Program-made: the position numbers and the translations under genes
Shown: in pieces, positions 49,521 through 61,600 of the stretch
Layout of the letters: the number at the start of each line of letters is the position of its first letter
How positions within the stretch are numbered: the stretch's first letter is position 1
Notes under the pieces: generated by a model
Database searches by the model: none
The model's input: only the letters and a program-made list of their open reading frames with translations
Told to the model about the DNA's origin: nothing
NCBI RefSeq assembly: GCF_020283565.1
Contig: NC_060062.1
Location: forward strand, 7,725,322-7,789,321
DNA length: 64,000 nt
Source: Trifolium pratense
Lineage: Eukaryota > Streptophyta > Magnoliopsida > Fabales > Fabaceae
Reading direction: 5' to 3'

Positions 49521-50096
49521 CTAAGAAGCATAATAAAACTCTTCTCTCTGCATCTTCAACTGCTTGTAAAAGTTTCCAATGAAAGCCTCAGCTTTTGCAA
49601 AAAGTTCTTGTCCATTTACACCACAAACCTCATCTTCTACTTCAACCTCCTCATCATTCACTTCTAAATCATCTTCTTCATCATCTATATAAAAAAGATT
49701 TGGCATTGAATGACATTTTTTCACCTTATCAACTTTACTAACACCAACAAACACAATCTTCTTCTCACATGCAGATTTTTCAACAATCTTAGGCTTCTTC
49801 TCGCTTTGTTCTTCTGAGACAGTGCATACGTCGTTTGTTATGCTACATGTTTTCTTCTCTTCTTGTTCTTGCATTGCATGTTTCTGTGTCACAGACACAG
49901 AAACATGTTTTCTCCCTTCTGAAGGCTCAGAGAACACCGACAAAAGGCCGGCTTCAACTCCAAGCGCAATGATAAGGATGTTGAAGATTAAGTAAAGGTA
50001 ACTAGGCCTTAGAGATGAAGGTAAAAAGGGTGTGATCACAAGGAGAATAGCTAGGAAAGAGAGTACTATAACTTGAGATTTATCAACTTTGTTCAT
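49521..50096 (-). CDS. DUF4408/DUF761 membrane-associated plant protein
   Basis: A single-exon gene of 191 residues from ATG at 50096. The N-terminus has two hydrophobic segments, VIVLSFLAILLVITPFL (about residues 9-25) and YLYLIFNILIIALGVEAGLL (about 33-52), typical of DUF4408. A charged middle region (EEKKTCSITNDVC, KKPKIVEKSACEKK) leads to a very acidic stretch (DDEEDDLEVNDEEVEVEDE; near residue 140-160). The C-terminus ELFAKAEAFIGNFYKQLKMQ is the DUF761 motif. Proteins of this kind are widespread in plants and poorly characterised; some are stress- or fibre-expressed. A membrane-anchored protein with a cytosolic tail is the likely form. Confidence 0.85.
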   Translation of the reverse strand: MNKVDKSQVIVLSFLAILLVITPFLPSSLRPSYLYLIFNILIIALGVEAGLLSVFSEPSEGRKHVSVSVTQKHAMQEQEEKKTCSITNDVCTVSEEQSEKKPKIVEKSACEKKIVFVGVSKVDKVKKCHSMPNLFYIDDEEDDLEVNDEEVEVEDEVCGVNGQELFAKAEAFIGNFYKQLKMQREEFYYAS

Positions 50097-50222
50097 GGTC
50101 TTTGATTAGATAGGGAAAATGTGAAAGAAATTGTGAATGATGAACAATATGAAGGGGAATAATACTTAGTGGTAGGAAAAAGTAGTAGGAAGAATAAGCT
50201 TGAAAATAAATGTGGGGCTCTA

Positions 50223-50238
50223 GACATATATATATATG
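50223..50238 (-). promoter_or_regulatory. Probable TATA box of the DUF4408 gene
   Basis: The minus strand reads CCATATATATATATGTC about 130 bp upstream of the ATG. The Mutator-type element at 50299 begins only about 60 bp further upstream, so the proximal promoter is short. Confidence 0.5.
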
Positions 50239-50298
50239 GGGGATATAAAGTTGATGAGGGAGGGAGGGAAAGAGAAACATATTGGTTGCATTATTGTT

Positions 50299-51120
50299 AG
50301 GGTGTACGTGAGCCGGATTGGGTTGGGTTTGGCCAAAACCAAAACCCAAACCACATATGGTACTCCGGATTGAGTTTAGTAAAATAACCACCCGTTATAA
50401 CATTGGGCCGGGTTGGGTAAATCCACTAATTTCTGGGTTGGATTGGGTTGGGTTGTTTTTTTTTTTTTTTGGTTACTTTTTTTGGGTTGGGTTGTGGGTT
50501 ACCCAAATTATTTTTCTATTTTTTATATATTAAATATCTAAATGTTGAATCATCATATTTTTTCATAAAAAATAACTCAATCAATGTATTTTCTTGAAAA
50601 ATAGGATAACTTTTTTTCACTATAAAAAATAATCACTCATTTTTTTGTGTAAATCTACTAATTTACGGGTTGGATAGCGTGTTATCCAAATGATTTTTTT
50701 GCTTTTTTTAATATCAAATGACTAAACCATGAATCACTATATTTGTTTATGAAAATTATTCAATTTTTTTAAATTTTTAAAAAATAATGCGAAAAATTAT
50801 CATATTTGTTCATAAAAATTATTCAATCTTTTTTATTTTCGTAAAAAAATAGTATAACTCATTTTCAATATAAAAATATTTTATAATCAAATGAAAAAAT
50901 CTTTAGTATTTTCATAAAAAAAATTCAAGAAACATAGCACTAGTAGGTTAGTGGGTTTTTTGGGTTGGGTCCGGTTTTACCCGAAACCCGACTTTTTTAA
51001 TGAGTTTTTCATTATTGAAATCCATATCCACCCACTTGCCCGACCCAACCCACTTTTTTGGGTTGGATTGGGTGGGTTTGACCGGGTCGACCGGATTTGC
51101 CCAACCCATATACACCCCTA
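50299..51120. mobile_element. Mutator-type non-autonomous element with 9-bp target duplication
   Basis: Flanks ATTATTGTT at 50290-50298 and 51121-51129 are identical, the 9-bp duplication of Mutator-like elements. Ends AGGGTGTACG and TATACACCCCTA are inverted, and the sub-terminal regions hold GGGTTGGG / CCCAACCC words in opposite orientation. The 822 bp contain no transposase. Confidence 0.8.
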
Positions 51121-51572
51121 ATTATTGTTGTGTGAGAACAAGTGTTTATTTTACAAGTGATTCTTTTGTGGTCACAATTAGCTAGATACTCTATTTGGAC
51201 ACATAAACAAAGAATGAAAATAATTAAATAAAAAATAATTAAATAATATATATTTTAAAAATTATTAAATTATGTTTATTTTTTTTTTGTCTAAACTCTT
51301 GTGTCATACAAGAACTACTCTTATTTTAATATTTTACCCTATTGTTAGAGTCCGTTAAGAAAGCACAAAAATATTGGTGGGGCTAAGAATTTCTAAGATT
51401 TTTTTTTTAAAATCAGACTAAATCTATCACTTCAAACGGATCAAGCATCATTCAATTTCATAGTTTATACTATCACAATTACATTACAGTTTAGTTGAAT
51501 TAGATTGAATTTAAGTTAAGAGATGGGTTTAACAATTTTCAACCAAGTAAATTTAACTTAATTTTATCGGCA

Positions 51573-51775
51573 ATGAATTGATTCAAGTGGTAAGAGTTTT
51601 GGCCCCCTTATACATGTGGTTAGAAGTTCGATTTGTGACTGATGCAGCATATGGAGAAAGTTTAGTTGAAAGTGGAGAATTCACCTTGTGTGTCCTACAT
51701 GTCACCCGGTAGAGATTAAACATCACTTACAGCGGTGAAAACTTCGTATAAATATCATGGTAATAAAAAAAATTA
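51573..51775 (+). mobile_element. tRNA-derived SINE (diverged)
   Basis: The A-box region is TTGATTCAAGTGGTAAGAG and the B-box region is AGAAGTTCGATTTG (near 51625-51640). It ends in an A-rich tail near 51767. The start AATGAATTGATTCAAGTGGT matches the segment at 2036, so the two are one family. Confidence 0.55.
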
Positions 51776-51944
51776 ACTGGATTTTATTTTTAGTACTTTG
51801 TACATTTTTATTAATTGGTCATTCGATTCAATTGCGGTGAAATCCAATTGAATCAATTGAACTAATAAAACCATAATTTTTAATGTCACACATTCACCAA
51901 AAACCTTAAGATATTATATTTATGAGTCGTATCTCATATATGTC

Positions 51945-52459
51945 CAGGGACGGACCCAAGGGGGGGCAAGCAGGGGCTTCAACCCCCCCCTCCCCCATGC
52001 ATATATGTTTAATATATATAAACTGCATTTAAGCCTATAATCTTTAATGTATATGAGTTGCTAATGACACCTCTTAATTTATCCACTCTTGTTTTAGGTG
52101 CTTCTAAATAAATTATTGTGATTTTATCTTATAATTTTGAGTTAAATATATTTTTTGTCTTTATAAAATTAAGAGTTTTTAAGTTTTGTCCTTCAAAAAA
52201 TTTACTTTTAGTCCATATTTGTATTTTATAGCAATTATTTTGAGGACTAAAAGTATCAATTTTTTGTAAAAATATTTGAAAATACGGACTATTCTTACCA
52301 AACTACAAGATTTTAGAGGATATTTTTATTTAAAATTTAATAGGACTAAACATAAAAATTCGTTATTTTACAAGGACAAAAAATATATTTAACACTATTA
52401 TTTATCATTAAAAAAAGAAATTCGGCCCCTCGTGTGATTGATTCCTGGATCCGTCCCTG
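51945..52459. mobile_element. hAT MITE, second copy of the 35495 family
   Basis: Ends CAGGGACGGACC and GGATCCGTCCCTG are inverted. The flanks share ATATGTC (51938-51944 and 52460-52466), seven of the expected eight bases. The interior is the 35495-35926 element in reverse orientation, slightly longer. Confidence 0.85.
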
Positions 52460-52466
52460 ATATGTC

Positions 52467-53589
52467 GACAAACATTAACTCTTTTAATGTGAAACTTAAT
52501 TAACATTTGATATATCTCAATAGTTGGATCCTCAATTTTTAAACATTGCTTATCCAGTATAAAGGTAAGTGGCAACCAACAAAAATAAAAATCATTGTTA
52601 AAACAAGATTGTTAGAACTTATTCATGTGGAATTGTGAATTGTAGACACAAACAAGCTAGCTATATTTTTGTCTGTCATGCAACATGAAGTCAATTATGA
52701 GGAGCCTACCTGATGAGCAGGTAGATTGCAAGGCTGTTGATTGATTGAAATAGTTCTACTTATATATTATTTGCCAAATTGATGATAAATGATATCACAA
52801 AATTTAACCCAATTTGGATGAGAATTGCTACTTGCAAACCAACTTGTTAATTTATTTTATGAAGAATATCAAAAACGTTATCAATAATGTCAGCAAAATC
52901 AATAACATTACAGATATTTATTTAAACAATTGAATTAACCATTTTCTTCTTCTACACTTCTTCTCTTCATTATTTTGTAATACTGCTTTGGAGCTTATTA
53001 AGTGTTTAATTAATCTGTATGACATATTTGAAACAACATAATAAGCTGATTAGTTGAGTTTTTGCACAACCACATGGCATTATAACATTTGCAAGTTGAA
53101 AATAAACTTGTACAATATGATTAGATGAGATAAGAAGGAAAGGACAAGAGAATGTGTAAGAGGAAAATTAGATTTCCTGCAGTTGTTATTCTATATGTGT
53201 ACCGAGAATTATATGGATTTCCTATAGTGACTTGACTGAAGGTGAATCACAACTATTAGATGATTTAGATTTGGATCAATATATTTTGCAGTGTTAAATT
53301 ATGATCATCCGATTTTAATCAAATGGTAGATAAGAAAGGAACTGACTGCATGAATGCATAATTTCAAAATTTTAATAAATATTTTTTTATTGGAGAGAAA
53401 ATAAAATTCCAACAAAAAAGAAAGTGAGGAGAAGGAATTGTGTATAAATTCAAGAACTGCTAGAGATTTTAAATGTGGTGAATCCTAACGTGTGTTATTT
53501 GGATATTTGGATATTGTTTGATATATAAGTTAAGTGAAAGAATATATATTTTTGTGGATAATAAAGTGGGTTATTCCATCGCGTTTAAA
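52467..53589. other. AT-rich intergenic sequence
   Basis: No gene recognised. A segment near 53225-53365 (GTGACTTGACTG; GAACTGACTGCATGAATGCA) faintly recalls the GACTGCATGCAGTC element family of RTL2 intron 1. Confidence 0.3.
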
Positions 53590-53609
53590 TCTGCTTCATT
53601 TTAATTTAT

Positions 53610-54015
53610 AAAAAATGGAGTGTAATGGAGTGAATTTAGCTGGAATTTCATGGAATTTTAGTCGATGTTCCATAATAAAAGGAGAGGTGATCACATTACT
53701 CGAAGCAATGAGAGAGACGGAACATAGAGGATTTTCTCGTGTAATCTTTGAAACGGATTCAAAGAGCGTGGTGGAAGCTATTAACAATATTTGTGTTGGT
53801 AATTCATAATTTAACTCGTTAATTTGTCATTAGAAATGTATTGGCTATAAATTCGAACTTTGTGGTAAGGTTTATTAAGCGACAAACGAATATGATTGCT
53901 CATACGCTTGCTAGGACAGTCATTTCTTGGTTTAGTCGCTATACTTTTGATTTGATTCTGTTGTGTATTTCTTCTTTACTGATTAATGAAATGATGTGAG
54001 TTTGTTTGTCATAAA
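53610..54015 (+). pseudogene. LINE RNase H tail, decayed
   Basis: The frame from 53615 reads GVNLAGISWNFSRCS, KGEVITLLEAMRETEHRGFS and VIFETDSKSVVEAINN, then stops; in another frame VRFIKRQTNMIAHTLART follows. These are the conserved segments of the plant RNase H-like (RVT_3) domain, including E..D..S and the final AH.LAR. Stops and shifts break it. An A-run near 54012 is the remnant of the poly(A) tail. Confidence 0.7.
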
Positions 54016-54362
54016 AAAAATGATCGGGTTTAAAAGGTTATTATGCTATGCTATTTGTTGGGTTGGCAAGCGGACCTGTCAAACAATTTTTAACATTTTT
54101 TCTTTTCTTCATTCGGAAGATCTCAAGAATTATTTTTCACAAAAAGGTAATTATAGCATTCCATCTATAATATTTGTAAAAAAAAGAGAGTAAATTTCAT
54201 TTATAATTAAATGGCTATGACTAATACATGTAGGTACATCAATAAAATATTGAAGCTAGTTAAAGATGTAACTAGTCATGATTAAGCATGAGCTTCCTGA
54301 TCAATAAATTATATGTTCATCATGAGAATGAATTGTCTTCCTTTAAAGTTTCCTCATGTGTC

Positions 54363-55026
54363 TAGAGCTGCAAAAAATGGGTCGGGTTGATGGGCCGGCC
54401 CATTAGCCCACGAGCTTGGGCGGATCGGGCCTAAAAAAATCTAGCCCAAATAAAACCAGGCCTTTTTGGCCCAAGCCCATGTAACCCAAATGAAAATTGA
54501 GCTTGGCCGGTTTCGAGCATGCCCATTAACGAAAAATTTATGTCATTTTTATAAAATAATATCAATTAAAACATAAAAAATTATCATCTAATTGAAAATT
54601 TATTATAAAAAAATAGTTAAATGTCTTTGACTCTAAATAGTTAAATGTCTAAACATAATAAAAAGGGTAATATTTACCTAAAACTCTTTAAAAACTTAAG
54701 TTTATAATTTATTAATTTGATTTTTTTTATAAGAATCAAACTTGAGTTTAATTGATATTTAGTGCCGATGTAAAAATTATTTACACTTGCATACAATTAT
54801 ATCTCTACAAAATTGATAATTATGAAGAACTAATACATCAAAGTCATGTAAAAAAAGATCAAATAAATGAAAAAAAATTAAATGGGCCGGGCCAGACCTA
54901 TTAGCACACATGACCCATATGGGTTGGGCCGGACTCATAAATGTGTAGCACAATAATAACTGGGCCAGACCAACCCATATATATTGTCTGGCCCACTGAG
55001 CCGGTCCGGGCCATTTGATAGCTCTA
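54363..55026. mobile_element. hAT-type MITE with 8-bp target duplication
   Basis: Ends TAGAGCTGCAAAAAATGGG and CCATTTGATAGCTCTA are inverted. CATGTGTC flanks both sides (54355-54362 and 55027-55034). GGGCCGG / CCGGCCC words fill the ends and the middle is AT-rich. No transposase. Confidence 0.8.
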
Positions 55027-55034
55027 CATGTGTC

Positions 55035-55670
55035 CATCTTCACTTTTAATTTTTTTTTATCTCTCTTCATTATAATATTAGATTTTTTTATTTTGGTGGA
55101 TATTCAACCCCCTTCATCATCTAAATTTAAGGATAAAAAAAAAAATACTAAAATGTTACGACTAAATAAGATAAAAGAAGATGATGAATTGTAACAAAAA
55201 AAAAAAAGATGATGAATGTATATTAATAAAAAAAATATCAACATAATCTTATCACATCGATACTTTTTTTAATAAAAAATAAAAATTATATATACACGTC
55301 ACAAAAGATAAAAGATTTAAATGAAAAAGATAAAAAATAAAAAAAATTGAATATCTCTTAATGTAATTTTTCTTATTATTACTAATTAATGTTTTTTATC
55401 TAATGACATAAAATAGTTCCTCGATTTTCCCGCAAGCGGGTGAGTTCACGGTTCACACAGATCGAACGAACACTGAAGAAGTACACAGACCAACTCCAAA
55501 CCGGTTCCTATTTCAATCAGAACAGAATCAGGCAAATATCAAAATTCACCTTTCTCTTTCTTTCTTTATTCATTCATTCACCGTTCAAATTCCTCATTTC
55601 ATTTCGTTTCTTCACCAACCTTCTAACTAACCAAAATTCAGTGATTCTTTTTGGTTTATTGTTAGTGGTT
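55035..55670. other. Promoter and 5' leader region of PAS1
   Basis: AT-rich sequence up to about 55415, then a sharp shift to balanced composition (CCCGCAAGCGGGTGAGTTCA) that probably marks the transcribed leader. A pyrimidine-rich stretch (55550-55600) precedes the ATG. No clear TATA box is assigned. Confidence 0.4.
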
Positions 55671-58600
55671 ATGGCTATTGTAAATCAACAACCTCAACAA
55701 GATGAACAATTTTCTCCACAGAAGAAGAAGAAACCACCTACTGAGGATGAGAAAAGGTAGATTTTTTACAATTTTTTATAATTTTGTTTTGTGTTTTGGC
55801 TGTGTTTTGAATATTGTTTGTTTGGAAAATTAAGGAAGGAGAAAATTGTAGCTGGGAGTTTGATGAAAGCTTTGATGAGACCTGGTGGTGGTGATTCTGG
55901 ACCTTCAGATGGTGATCAGGTTTGTTTCAGTTCTTATTAAGTTGTGATTAAGAAGGTAAACATTTTAGAATCCAAAATGTTATTTGCACATCAACCAAAT
56001 GATTAAGCTCAATTGGTTAATGAGTTCCCCATAGGACGAATTGTTCAGGAGAACTCGAGTTTGATTTCTGAAAAGAAAAATTCTTGCCCATACAGTTACC
56101 GAGTTGCAATACCTGATATATCAATTACGTGAATATCAAGGTTAATTTGTGGTTAATGAAATTCAGTAAACAGTTACCGAGTTGCAATACCTGATATATC
56201 AATTAACTATGGGTCATGCATGCTAACAAGTGTCCTAAGGGTGCTATTTAAGAATGCAAAAAATAGAAACTTTGCATTGGAAATGGCAAATTTTAAACTT
56301 CAAAAAAATTGAATACACTATTTTTTCAACTCAAAATTACTATATTTGTTTTTTTTAACAAGTGCCCCAAGGGCACTCTTTAGCATTTTCCGTTAACTAA
56401 ATATAACACTTCATTAACTAAATGTATGAACTGTGTTAACTATTTAAAAAGTTGTCGAGTTTAGTTGGAATATAGGTAAGCTAGAAATGTTTTGGTACTG
56501 CAGTCATTAATTGTAAATGTGCAATGTATTTTATAATGGGTCGATGTTCATAGAAATATATGCAATGTAACATAATACCATGTCTCAGGTTATCTATCAC
56601 TGCACAATTCGAACTTTGGATGGAGTAGTTGTGGAATCTACCCGATCTGAACATGGAGGTAGGTGATTTTAACCTGCATGGCCCATGGGGACCTTGTTTA
56701 GTGTCTTTTAATTGGATGAATAATGGTAGTTAGTTATGTTGGTTGTCTTGCATTTTCTTCTGAAAAATTGTTTTGAAACCCAGACAACTGTAACGTCCAC
56801 TCCAACTTCCTTATACCACATTTTTTCTTCCAATTTTTAGTCTTCTTTATAGGTATGAACAAAAGAAATTTCAACAATATCAAATATAACAAAACATGTA
56901 TGTAAATTTACAAGAGAGTAACATTCCTAGTTAATGTTTGTTAGAAAATATTATGTTTATCTTGAAACGAAAGCCCCTTAGTCACTACACAAGCCTGACT
57001 TGAGTTCTTCGTTTGAAAGTTTGAGACACAACTTTCTAATATCATAGAAAAATACCCTAGTGTATTCATGCTATGTTATTGCCTTCTGCAGTAGACATTA
57101 TTGATGGGCTAGACAATCGTTTATGTCATTGAAACAGGCAAGGGCATACCGATAAGACATGTATTGGGTAAAAGCAAGATGCTATTGGGCTTGCTAGAAG
57201 GAATTCCATCTATGTTGAAGGGTGAAGTGGCAATGGTAACATACTATATATTAATTTTGTTGTCTTTCTTATCTATAAATTTTGTTGTCTTTCTTATCTA
57301 TAAATGTTGTTTTTTACTATGCTTAAGTCATTTTGCCTTTATTTGTAGAATCTTCATTGGTCTTTATTTACTATGAAGTACCATACTATTGTAACAAATT
57401 GGTCTTTATTTATTATGATTTTGAACTGAAGGCCATTATTTTGATGAATACTACAACAAAGGGGCAAGTATTACTTAGTTCATTTGTAGGTTTAATAATG
57501 TGATGAATTTACAATTTAGCAATGAAACTGTTATTATTATCATAATATAATCATCTATCACCTTTACTATTATAACAAGAGAACAGAACATTTATTGTTA
57601 CCTGATACTTCCACTTTGATGAAATATAGTGATAATTGTTCAGAACACTTTTGGGTCTTGTATAGGGAAACATTTTCTTTTACCAATTCATATCTTCAGT
57701 AATAATTATATAAATATCATTTTGTTTTCATTGTTATGTGTTTTTTGAACATTTTATAGGAAATAGTGGAACACCAATAACTTTTGTATAAATATTTGAA
57801 AACAGAAAGCAAAACATAATAAGGTAAAATTTTCTACGTAATAGTTAACACAGGAACTATAATCAAATGCATTTTCTATAACCAAATTTGAGCGATCAAT
57901 ACTCACAGCTCAGGGGAGTAATGAAAGTCAAATACTAATTTATAATGGAACATGCCTGTGGTTTCTTTTGGGGTGTGACTTTGATGGATCTTTAGTCGGA
58001 TATGAGGACAATTCTAATCTCATGTCTTTTTCATTTCTCATTTTCTGTGTTAAGCGGATATCCTTTTTGCGATTTTATTTTATTTCATTTTTTACTTTAA
58101 AGGAGAATGAATTAAGTGTACTGAAATACCTTTTCAATTACTTTCAGTTCAAGGTGAAGCCTCAGTTGCATTATAGTGAGGATGATTGCCCTATTTCTGC
58201 TCCTGATGGTTTTCCTAAGGATGATGAACTCCATTTTGAAATTGAGCTGATAGAGTTTTTCAAGGCCAAGGTAAGGATGTGATCTTTGAGTTTCATTTTT
58301 TATTCTTTTTTGTTTATGCACTTTATCCTTTTTACTTTCTATCCTGTTGAATTTTGGGTTTCATTATAGTCTTTGGCATTTATTAGCTTCCCATTATTGA
58401 GTGGGTTTTTTTAAACCGATTTAAAAGATATCCTTTTCATGTACCAAAAATAATTTTCGTTTGAATTATTTATTTTTTTATACACTATTCAGTTTTGTAT
58501 TATCAGTGTTGTTGATCCTTGCTTTATATCACCAATATTGCTGTGTTCCTCAGTACAGGTTTTTAGATTTATTAGTTTATGTATACCAAAAAAAAAAAGA

Positions 58601-61600
58601 AAAGATTTATTAGTTTATTTTTTCCTTTCCAAAGTAACTATATATTGTGATTGAAGTCTTTCTCCTAACCCTCATTTCTTACTTTTGTTTATATTTCCAG
58701 GTTGTCACTGAAGATTTGGGAGTGGTTAAAAAGGTACAAGTGTCTATAATATTGCTGCATGGTTTATAAACTTATTGTATTTGTATTCCCATTATATTGG
58801 ATTGCTCATAAAATGGGAAATGTTAATGATAGAACAAAAGAAGAAAAAAAAAAAGGAAAAGAGTTGTGTTGTTTATGATGCAAATGGTTACATGCAACTA
58901 CTACCAAATTATTGGTCAATGTGATCCAAAACTGTAACATTCCGCTTCAATTATAGTTGCATACCACGATTTAAAACATTGCTTCATGCAGGAAGCTTGA
59001 GCCTTGAGTGCATTTTTAATCATGATATTCTGCTGAAAAAAATATTCATAAATTTTCTTGTTTCATATCATGATTGAATTCAATGTTTTTGAAGCATAAG
59101 TACAGATTTATAATCTTGTAGATATTCACAGAAAATTATGTAATGTCTGGGAAATTTGGATTTGTATCATAATCTGGTTAAAAAATATGGCAACTTCCTG
59201 TGAATATCTACAAGATTATAAATCAATAAATATTTTAGTGTTTTCAAGTTTATATCAGGAATGGCTCCCCTTTTCGCAGAAATGAATAAATATTTCACCA
59301 GTAAACTTTATTTTAATGTAGGTTGTACGTGAAGGGCAAGGCTGGGAATGTCCAAGAGAACCTTATGAAGTGAAGGCTTGGTAAAACAAATCTTTATCAC
59401 CATCTTGTTCATGTAAGGCAGTAAAATGTTTTGATGGATGACTCCAATGATTTTTGTTTGATTATTTCCAGGATTTCAGCGAAGACAGTTACTGGGAAAT
59501 TGATCATGTCACACACAGAAGGAGAACCCTATTTCTTTACATTTGGAAAATCAGAGGTAGTTAAACTGCTTCACAACTTGTTTATTTTTATAATGATGTA
59601 ATGGTGGAATAACTTGCATCGATAGTTAGCTGGCCACTCCTAGTTTGCCAAATATTTCAGCTATGACCTGTTATGGTTGTTCCCATACTTTTAATTTTCT
59701 GATTCCAGCATGCCAAGCAGCTCCCCCAAAATAAATACAAATGACAAGAAAGCTATTTATTTCCTCGGCATTGTTGTGTTGGCAATATCTTACAAAATGC
59801 TTTAATATTGAATAGCTTTCCGCCCCTTGCATTTGTTGATTACCCTGCTGATATACTCAGGTACCCAAAGGTCTTGAAATGGGGATTGGAACAATGGTTC
59901 GGGAAGAGAAAGCTGTTATATATGTTACAAGTCAGTATTTAACCGAGTCTCCTCTGATGCCTGTTATAGAAGATTCTGAAGTCCAGTTTGAAGTGGAGCT
60001 TGTTCACTTTATTCAAGTGAGTGTGATCTTCCTTGCTAATGAATTTGTTTACTGTTGTGTTATGTATATATATTGTATATAGTAAGATATAATATGATGA
60101 GGAATGACATTTTCTTGGCGTTCTACAATCATTATCTACTTTACTAATTTTACCATTGCACTCATTCATTTAATTTTTAGTTCTCCATATTTACCTGATG
60201 TCTGACGTGTATGTAATGTGGTAGCTTTTGCATTCCTTAAACATGGTGTATTAGTTTGTATAATAAGCACTAAAAGGTTTTGGTGTTGGAGCTTGGAAAT
60301 ATACTCCCTTGAATTGAGACATTCTACTTTCTAGACTATGGAAAATTCATTTGCTAACACTATTTTTAAAACTCGGACATGGGAGGATATTATTATACAA
60401 AAGTAAAATATAAACAATCAAGTAATAGTAATTTATTAAAAGATAAATACCTTTAATCTATAAAATTTATAGACATATAATTTGTGTAGTATAGTTTCTC
60501 TCTTCATAGTCATATTCAGAGACCTGGATTTTATCCTTTGTATTATTGGTTGTGTCTGGAACATGTGTTTTTGTAATTTTAATTATTTTCTCCAACCAAA
60601 ATGTTGAGCTTGTGAAATTGCTTGCTGGTAATATATCAACAGGTGCGGGACGTGCTTGGAGATGGGCGCCTGGTAAAACGTCGGATTCGTGATGGAAAAG
60701 GTTTGGATTTAGAATATAGAGTTAGTTAGTATTAACATTCTTACAAGAAAAACAAAGATTATGGAGACGAAGCCAAATTTTAATTTTATGCTTACAATTA
60801 CGAAGTTTAATTACTAGTTGATTTATGTTTTTTTTAATATTGTATTTGTAACAAATAGGTGATTTTCCAATGGATTGCCCCCTTCATGACAGTCTACTTC
60901 ATGTTCATTACAAGGGCACCGTTCTCAATGAAGAAAAGAGGGTGTTCTATGACACAAGAGTTGATAACGACGGTAAACCGTTGGATTTCTGTTCTGGAGA
61001 AGGGCTGGTGAGTTTACAATTTAAGCATAAATAAACCGAAGTTCCATCGTTAATCTTATTGTTTATTTATTGAAGGTTGTGTCTGAAAATTCCATGTGTA
61101 ATTGTTTATTTAAAAAGTCTGCCTTTCCTTTTCTAGCTCTTCATGCAAATAATGAACATTTGCACTGGAATCTCTCTTTTATTTTTCTTTTCAGGTACCA
61201 GAGGGATTTGAATTGTGTGTTCGTCTGATGCTACCAGGAGAGATGGCTCTTGTCACATGTCCGCCAGACTATGCTTATGATAAGTTTCCAAGGTTGTTGA
61301 TGAAATTTTAGGTTTCATAAAGCATTTTAGCGATCCCTGATTGAATACGCCCTTTATGTTTAAATCCACTGTCATTGTTCTATGATGCTTCATAATACTA
61401 TTGGCATGCTTCCCTTTTTTATCAGGCCTTCAAATGTCCCTGAGGGTGCTTATATTCAATGGGAAATTGAGCTTCTATCTTTTGAAATGCCAAAGGTAAA
61501 AATCATTAGTCAAGTCCTAGTTTTTTACTATAGTGCAGATTTGTATGTGGCAAATTTAGGGCCAACAAAAATGCTCCAGTATTAGAATATCAAAACAAGT

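Noticed and set aside
54777..55070. A 97-codon minus-strand frame
   Set aside because: It is a translation of the hAT MITE end with repeated GGGCC words.
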